Positions 7,210 to 12,884 of a stretch of 15,552 nucleotides of DNA are shown piece by piece. This stretch comes from an uncultured Clostridia bacterium. Its GTDB lineage: Bacteria; Bacillota; Clostridia; Oscillospirales; Ruminococcaceae. The stretch is taken from contig CAMEQX010000008.1 in the NCBI GenBank assembly GCA_945933905.1, positions 1 to 15,552 on the forward strand. The letters are read 5' to 3'. Each line of letters starts with the position of its first letter. The stretch's first letter is position 1. The notes beneath the pieces are model-generated. The model was not told where the DNA came from, made no database searches, and saw only the letters and a program-made list of their open reading frames with translations. The position numbers were made by a program, and so were the translations under genes.

Positions 7210-10200
7210 CTATTTCAGCCACCTTTGAAGCGTTCCCGCAAGCGCGCTGAGGTCAAGCGGCTTTGCAACGTGCTCGTTCATACCAACGGTTTTCGCCGCC
7301 AGAACGTCCTCAGCGAAGGCGTTTGCCGTCATCGCGACAATCGGCACCTGTTTGCAGTAATTCCTATCCATAGCGCGAATTGCGCGGGTTGCGTCATAGC
7401 CGTTCATATTTGGCATCTGAATATCCGTAAAAATCAAGTCATAATAGCCGTCCTCGCGCGCCGAAACCATATCGACAGCCTCCGCGCCGTTTGAAGCGCG
7501 CTCCACGGTCAAGCCCGTCATCGAGAGAATTTCCTCGGCGATTTCTGCGTTGAGGTCGTTGTCCTCGGCAACCAAAACGCGTTTTCCCGAGAGGTCAAGC
7601 TCGTTCAGCGAAACAAGCGGCTGCTCCTGAACCGTCTTTTCTTCAACGCCGACAAGCGTGTTGAACGTTTTCGCAAGCCTTGAGCGGAAAAGCGGCTTGC
7701 TGATGAAGGCGTTTGCGCCCGCGGCTCTCGCTTCGGGCTCGATATCCGACCAATCATAAGCCGAGATTATGATTATCGGCACGTCGTTTCCGACAGCCCT
7801 TCGGATAGCGCGCGTTGTGGCAATTCCGTCCATTTCGGGCATCTTCCAATCGATTATGCACGCAAAATAATCGCGGTTTTCCTCGTGGCGTTTCACAACC
7901 TGATTTACAGCTTCCTCGCCGCTTGAAACGCCGTCCGGCTTCATTCCGAAATCCTCGAGAATTGCAAGGCAAGACTCAAGGCTCATCTCATCATCATCGG
8001 CAACCAGCACGTTCAAATCCACAAACTTCTCCTCGTGAATTTCAACCGTGTCCTGAAGCTTGAGATAAATCGTCACGGTAAAGCGCGTGCCCTTGTTAAG
8101 CTCGCTCTCAACCTCGATGTCGCCGCCCATCATTCTCACGATATTTCGACTTATCGGCATTCCCAGTCCCGTGCCCTGAATTTTGTTGACGCGGGTATCC
8201 GAGGCTCTCGAAAACGGCTCGAAAATCTGCTCCATATATTCCTTGCTCATTCCGATTCCGTTGTCCTCGAAAACGAACTCATAGCAGCCGACCTTCGCCT
8301 GTCCGCTCGGTCTTTCGGTTATCGAGAAGCGGATTTCACCGCCGTCCGGAGTGTATTTCACGGCGTTGCTCATAAGGTTTGTGAACACCTTTTGTATGCG
8401 AAGACTGTCGCCGATAACCTCCTCGTGCACCACGCCCGAAATGTTGACGGAGAGCTTGTGTCCGTGCGCGTTTATCTGAGAAATGGTCATCGTGAGCAGA
8501 TTGTCAACAAGGTTTGACAGGTTGAATTCCTTCTCAACCAAATCAACCTTTCCCGACTCGATTTTGCTCATATCGAGAACCTCGTTGATAAGGCTCAGCA
8601 TATGCTTGCTTGCGCCGGAGATTTTTTGCAGGCAGTCCTGAACGCGCTCCTTGTCGTTGATATGCGTTGCGGCAATCGCGGTCATTCCGATAATTCCGTT
8701 CATCGGCGTTCTGATGTCGTGCGACATATTCGATAAGAAGTCGGTTTTCGCCTTGTTTGCCGCCTCAGCCGCGTCATAAGCCGCCCGAAGCGCCGCCTCC
8801 TGCTCGCGCTCTTTTCTCACGATATCGTCAACGCTTCTCGTTCCAACAACCGCGACAAATCCGCCGTTTTTCTCACGAACGTATGAAATTCTCGCCTGAA
8901 CATAAGCCGTGCCGCTCGGGGTGGTTTTTTCATAGGTGAGCGAATAGTCCTTCCCGTAAGAGCGCATATAGTCAAGCGACAGCTTTTCCTTGAACTCCGC
9001 GCGGCTGTTCTCGGAAACGTTTTCCTCGGAATAGCCCTCTATACCCTTCGACCAGCAATGACCGAATTTGCAGAAAAAGTCCTCGATTGCCTTTCCGTCA
9101 TCATCGACGGCGCGATAGGTGACAACTTTGTCCGTTTCGGGATAAACCAGCAAAATCGAGTAATAATCCGAGCCCAAGCCCTCGATAATCTCGCTTTGCG
9201 CCTCAAGCTCCTTTGCCTGCTTCAGCTGGCGCTGCATTTCCTCGTTAACGTCGCGAAGTCCCATAATGTAGGTAATCCGCCCGCTCCAGTCGGCGATTTT
9301 AACCAAACTCATCTCGAAATAGGTTATCACGCCGTTTAGATTTCTGCGATAGCCGAGCTTATAAACGCCCGCCTTCGAAACCTTTTTCTCGAGAACCTCC
9401 AGCCTTGTCGCTTCTCTTATGCGCTCGCGGTCCTCGGGAACGATAAACGTTTCGATGTATTTTTCAAGCACCTCTTCATATCCGCCAAGCTCCAAAAGCT
9501 TGCCCAAAAGCTCCGGCGGCATTCCCACGCCGTCCGTTCTGTAAAGCGAGATTTCCCCCGTATCCGCCTCGATTTTGAACAGGCTGTGATACTCCTGACT
9601 GAGCGCGCCGATGATGTTGAGCTGCTCCTCTTGGATTTTCAGATTTTTGCGCTCCTCCTCGACAATCGCGTCAACATTCCGAAATCCCAAAATAATCTGC
9701 CCTTCCTCCGCATACGCCGAGAAAATCCTGATAAACAACGCCTGAAAATAATGCACGCCCGTGTCGTCGTAAAGCACACGATAGCTGCAGGCATACTCGT
9801 CGCTGCTTCGGAGAGCACCCTGTACGGACATAACGGAAACCGCCGCGCGCAGCGTTTCCCTGTCCTCCTCCATAACGTATTTTTCGATATAGGTATCCCA
9901 AGTCTGATTGTAAGAGCGCCGCAAAACGCGGTTTTCCCTGTCAATGATAACTCCGTGACGCTTGATTGTGGTCGCCGTGTCGTTTACAAGGTCAATCAGC
10001 ACAACGTCCGGAAAATCCTTCGAGAGCGTCCCCGCAATCGCCATTTCATAGCGCAGCTTTTGATTTGCCTTCTCAGCGGCGGCAAACGCTTCTTCAACGC
10101 GCTTTTGCTGGAGAATTTCCTGTTTTTTCTCCTCGTCAACATTCTTGAAACCGATTGCAAACTCGTTTCGCTTGTCGCTCGGCTTAACAACCTGACATTC

Positions 10201-11830
10201 AAAATAGCTTATCTTCCCCTCGCGGAAAACGCGATAGCCGAATGAATGGGTTGTCTTTCCCTCAAGAAGCGCTTTCACCTCGGAAACCGAGCTTATTTTC
10301 GCGAAAAGCTTGCGGTCGTCCGAAAAGACGTCGTTTTCGACATACAGCTTTATGTTCTTGTCATAATTTCCGACAGCAAAATCCTGTCCATAGCGGCTTT
10401 TTATCGTGCTGTCCATTCGATAGCAAACCGACTCGTTTGTATCCATATTGACAGCGTAAACATTCTGATACGACAAAGCAAGCGCCTGAATAAGATTTGA
10501 CTGCGTTTCGCGGCGCTCTCTTTCGGCGGTGATATCGCGAAAACCGCAGATAATCCCGACGTTTTTCCCGAATTCGTTTTTCTCCGCGGAAATGACGCTG
10601 CACCTCACCCATTTCCCCTCGATATCCTCGTATTCAAGCGAAATAATCCGCCTGTCGCCGAGGCGCTCGTCAACGGTTTCGGTGTCCAAGAAAATACGCA
10701 TTTCGTCCTTGAATTCGTCCTTCACCCACACATCGACAGCCGATTTCATAAACAAGCCGGCGTTGTCCTTTTCACCGAGGGTTTTTGTAAGTCCGTCGCG
10801 CGAGAAAATCCCCTGAAAAGTGTTTTCCTCAAGGTTGATATAATAGAGCGAAAAGAAGATGCTGCTCAGGGAATTTATGATGCTTGTGTGCTTTTTCTCA
10901 GCGGAAAGAAGCGCGGAAAGCTCGGAATTTTTCTCTTGGAGCTCCTTTGTTGTGTTAAGCTCCTTTTTCTTCGCGTCGTGAATTGCCCGCGTTGCAAAAA
11001 CAACGTGCGCGAGTTTTCCGTCCTCGCGGTCAGCCTCGATAAACGAGCACTGCGTCCAGTAGGGGCATTCTCCCGTGTGACTGCTGTGCGGGACGGTGCA
11101 GAGGAATTCGATTGAGATGATTTTTTTACCGTCAAGCCGCTCTCCCAGCGTTTCCAGATTGACAAAGGAAAGAATGCGCTCGGAAAACTCCTCGGTAACC
11201 ATTTCCTTGGCGAAGAAATTCAGTCTTTCCTGCGCTGCGCCATCCTCGCCGATATAGCTATGCACGGACGCAGTGGAGGTGATTTCAAAGAAGCTGTTTT
11301 TCGAGAGGTCTATGTAATACGCGGAAGTGTAAATCTCGCTCATTGCCTGAATGATTTTCATTCTCTCGACAAGCGCTTTGTTTGTGTCCTTCAGGCGCTT
11401 GTTTGCGATTTCATTACAGCAAGCCGACGCGATTATCGACAGCAAAAGGAGCTTGTCCGTGTTTGCTTTGGGATTATCCAATCTGATACAGCCCACAATC
11501 GTGCCGTTTACGACAAGCGGCGCTGCGGCAACGCTCTTGATTTCGTTTGGGAACAAATGCCTCGAGAATTTTTACGCAGCCCTCAACTTCCGCGAAATCA
11601 TACGACCGAAACTCATCGGGCAGCGGCGCGCTCTCCTCGCAGCAGCGCTCATAACTCACGCGCATTTCGGTTTTCTGCGCGTTCATTTCCACTATACAAG
11701 CGCGGTCTGCCTCATAAAGCCCGCAAGCTCGCGAGAGGATATTATTTACGGTATGCCCGCCTTTTTCGGCGTTGAGATACTCTCTTAAGAATGATTTTAT
11801 CGCCTGCTCCTGACTGATTGTGTTCTGCAT
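7210..11830 (-). pseudogene. Large soluble hybrid histidine kinase (GAF, six PAS-like modules, HisKA, HATPase, two REC), frameshifted in GAF
   Basis: ATG at 11830 has GGAGGT (11836-11841) five bases upstream and a strong promoter. It reads the first part of a GAF domain (ILSRACGLYEADRACIVEMN) up to VKILEAFVP near 11556, then drifts out and stops at 11474. GAF continues in the +1 frame as [20 protein letters not shown] and stays open to TAG at 7210; removing one base restores about 1539 residues. Numbering the downstream frame as 1448 residues: six PAS-like modules starting near 68, 226, 355, 505, 648 and 789; HisKA with SHDIRTPMN, phospho-His 946; HATPase with N1064, EDNGIGM and GTGLGM; receiver 1 with D1236 and K1287; receiver 2 with D1378 and K1432. 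No membrane segment or HPt domain is present. The only start available to the downstream frame alone is a TTG at 11556 without a ribosome site. All kinase residues are intact, so the single-base break could be recent or an assembly error. Confidence 0.87.
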
Positions 11831-11905
11831 TTTTTACCTCCGAAAGAGATTTTTCAAATCACAAATTCCCCAACCGCTTTAAAATACGCACAAATATACA
11901 TTATA

Positions 11906-11934
11906 ATTATATCAAATTTTAGCTATACTGTCAA
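11906..11934 (-). promoter_or_regulatory. Consensus sigma-A promoter of the large hybrid kinase
   Basis: TTGACA (11929-11934) and TATAAT (11906-11911) on the minus strand, exactly consensus and 17 bases apart. The start point would be near 11899, about 70 bases before the ATG at 11830, in a very A/T-rich leader. Confidence 0.92.
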
Positions 11935-11963
11935 GGGAAAACAGCCCCGCAGCCGATAATTTG

Positions 11964-12004
11964 TGCCAAAAACAAAACAAAAAGGGCGGTCATAAAACCG
12001 TCCT
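11964..12004 (-). terminator. Rho-independent terminator upstream of the kinase promoter
   Basis: On the minus strand a 9-bp stem (12004-11996 with 11989-11981; one G-U pair, 6-base loop) is followed by TTTGTTTTGTTTTTGG. It would stop leftward transcription from the tRNA side before it reaches the kinase promoter. Confidence 0.75.
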
Positions 12005-12074
12005 TGAGCGTGTTATTTTGGCAGAATAAATTTCGGGGAATTGCCCTCCTTCAAATAGGAGAGCAACCCGCGGC

Positions 12075-12127
12075 TTTTGGATTTTTCGTGCAAGTGTGAC
12101 ATTCTGTCACCTGCGAAAAATCCAAAA
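12075..12127. repeat. Long inverted repeat with nested hairpin
   Basis: TTTTGGATTTTTCG (12075-12088) is the perfect reverse complement of 12114-12127. Inside, GTGAC (12096-12100) pairs with GTCAC (12106-12110) around ATTCT. The arm core GGATTTTTC occurs again at 12183-12191. No gene covers it; it could be a cruciform, a folded RNA or an intergenic palindromic repeat. Confidence 0.8.
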
Positions 12128-12135
12128 ACGCAGAA

Positions 12136-12160
12136 GAGGACGGTTCTACGAACCGTCCTC
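12136..12160. repeat. Perfect 11-bp palindrome related to the 11981-12004 hairpin
   Basis: GAGGACGGTTC (12136-12146) and GAACCGTCCTC (12150-12160) around TAC. The core GACGGTT/AACCGTC is also the core of the hairpin at 11981-12004, so the two look like copies of one element. On the minus strand the tail is TTCTGCGTTTTTGG, a poor T tract, so it is at best a weak terminator. Confidence 0.75.
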
Positions 12161-12203
12161 AAGTGTGGGATTGTGACTTTATGGATTTTTCATCTTCGGG
12201 CAT

Positions 12204-12234
12204 AAAAATCGCCCCTAGATGATACTAGGAGCGA
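12204..12234 (-). terminator. Terminator of tRNA-Ala
   Basis: On the minus strand a 10-position stem with one mismatch (12234-12225 with 12218-12209, loop of six) is followed by TTTTT at 12208-12204. It is the first T-tailed hairpin after the tRNA. Confidence 0.75.
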
Positions 12235-12248
12235 AATAGAGTGCAAGT

Positions 12249-12271
12249 ATGACGGGCAAAAAGCCCGTCAT
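12249..12271. repeat. Perfect 9-bp hairpin directly after tRNA-Ala
   Basis: ATGACGGGC (12249-12257) and GCCCGTCAT (12263-12271) around AAAAA, 13 bases from the tRNA CCA end. It lacks a T tail on either strand, so it may protect or guide processing of the tRNA 3' trailer rather than terminate. Confidence 0.7.
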
Positions 12272-12284
12272 CCGGTCACGCTGT

Positions 12285-12360
12285 TGGTGGAGATAAGGGG
12301 ATTCGAACCCCTGACCTCTTACATGCGAAGCAAGCGCTCTCCCAGCTGAGCTATACCCCC
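12285..12360 (-). tRNA. tRNA-Ala (anticodon CGC)
   Basis: A complete 76-base cloverleaf on the minus strand. The acceptor strands GGGGGTA and TATCTCC pair with G3-U70, the alanine identity pair; the D arm contains AGCTGGGAGAGC, the anticodon stem CTTGC/GTAAG holds loop TTCGCAT with anticodon CGC, and the T arm has GGTTCGAATCC. Discriminator A and CCA are encoded (12288-12285). It decodes GCG. Confidence 0.97.
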
Positions 12361-12387
12361 ATAACGTGCATTCTCACTGCACGAATA

Positions 12388-12416
12388 ATTATACCACTTT
12401 TTCCAAGCGTTGTCAA
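12388..12416 (-). promoter_or_regulatory. Consensus promoter of tRNA-Ala
   Basis: TTGACA (12411-12416) and TATAAT (12388-12393) with a 17-base spacer on the minus strand. The start near 12381 leaves a leader of about 20 bases that includes a CGTGCA/TGCACG hairpin (12365-12383), presumably removed by RNase P. Confidence 0.9.
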
Positions 12417-12530
12417 GGGCTTTTTGGAATAATTTTGCTCGGGAAACGCAAATCTTTTTCAACCTTGTTGAACCGGCGAAAATGCCCCGACAAGCATTCT
12501 TCGCTTGAGCTTGATTTGTTAGGAGCTTTT

Positions 12531-12563
12531 GCATTTTTGCCGGCGTTAAGCCGACAAAAATGC
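12531..12563. repeat. Hairpin in the purL-tRNA spacer
   Basis: GCATTTTTG (12531-12539) and CGGC (12541-12544) pair with GCCG (12550-12553) and CAAAAATGC (12555-12563): 13 pairs with one mismatch and loop GTTAA. The stem immediately abuts the next hairpin. Confidence 0.75.
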
Positions 12564-12589
12564 TTGGGGGAAACTCTTGTTTCCCCCAA
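12564..12589. repeat. Perfect 11-bp hairpin in the purL-tRNA spacer
   Basis: TTGGGGGAAAC (12564-12574) pairs with GTTTCCCCCAA (12579-12589) around TCTT. No T tail on either strand, so not a classical terminator. Confidence 0.8.
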
Positions 12590-12617
12590 ACCCCTTTGCG
12601 CTTTTGAACGCGTTTTG

Positions 12618-12740
12618 TCGCGCTTCGCGCGGAGTGCGCGGCTCCGCCGCGAGTGGTCGCTTCGCTCTAGTCCGCGGCTTCGCCGCGAGTGGCGGCGCTC
12701 CGCGCCGAGTGGTCGCGCTTCGCGCTCGAGTGCCTTCGGC
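12618..12740. repeat. Tandem array of GC-rich mini-hairpins, period about 20 bp
   Basis: Seven units follow one scheme: stem, three-base loop TTC or TCC, complementary stem, then a spacer close to AGTGG. Clear 6-bp stems are at 12618-12632 (TCGCGC, one G-U), 12637-12651 (CGCGGC), 12673-12687 (CGCGGC) and 12693-12707 (CGGCGC). Units at 12657-12672 and 12713-12732 have shortened or mismatched stems, and 12732-12740 is a 3-bp GCC stem. Spacing is 20 bases for most units and 16 for the shortened one. Open reading frames crossing it on both strands arise from the repeat and are not genes. Confidence 0.85.
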
Positions 12741-12747
12741 GACCAAG

Positions 12748-12771
12748 AACCTTTTTCTGAAGAAAAAGGTT
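12748..12771. repeat. Perfect 10-bp hairpin
   Basis: AACCTTTTTC (12748-12757) pairs with GAAAAAGGTT (12762-12771) around TGAA. A second small stem, GAAACC/GGTTTC, follows at 12775-12789. On the minus strand the T-rich arm could help end purL transcripts, but there is no T tract after the stem. Confidence 0.7.
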
Positions 12772-12818
12772 AAGGAAACCGAAGGTTTCACTGGAACTCC
12801 AAAAAGACTTTTATCCGT

Positions 12819-12864
12819 GCACCGCGAAGCGAAAGGGTGCAGCGTCACGCTGCCTTCGCGGTGC
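12819..12864 (-). repeat. Compound hairpin just after purL
   Basis: Outer arms GCACCGCGAAG (12819-12829) and CTTCGCGGTGC (12854-12864) are perfectly complementary; inside, GCAGCG (12839-12844) pairs with CGCTGC (12848-12853) around TCA. It begins 20 bases after the purL stop on the purL transcript and may stabilise or end that RNA; the nearest T run on that strand (CTTTTT) is about 15 bases further on. Confidence 0.7.
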
Positions 12865-12884
12865 TTGAAACGCGCTCCGTTCAC

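Noticed and set aside
11989..12102. 37-codon ORF on the minus strand starting inside the long inverted repeat
   Set aside because: It runs through the 12044-12061 stem and into the terminator hairpin; the product is unrecognisable and no promoter is close. Coding cannot be excluded but is not supported.
11959..12285. c-di-GMP or other known riboswitch upstream of the kinase
   Set aside because: The region lies upstream of the kinase promoter and shows simple hairpins only; the 70-base leader after the promoter is A/T-rich with no recognisable aptamer.
12285..12360. tRNA-Ala as integration site of a genomic island
   Set aside because: No second copy of the tRNA 3' end and no integrase is visible in the window.
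12618..12740. CRISPR array
   Set aside because: Units are about 20 bp with self-complementary variable parts and only a 5-base constant spacer; there are no 28-36 bp identical repeats, no unique spacers and no cas genes.
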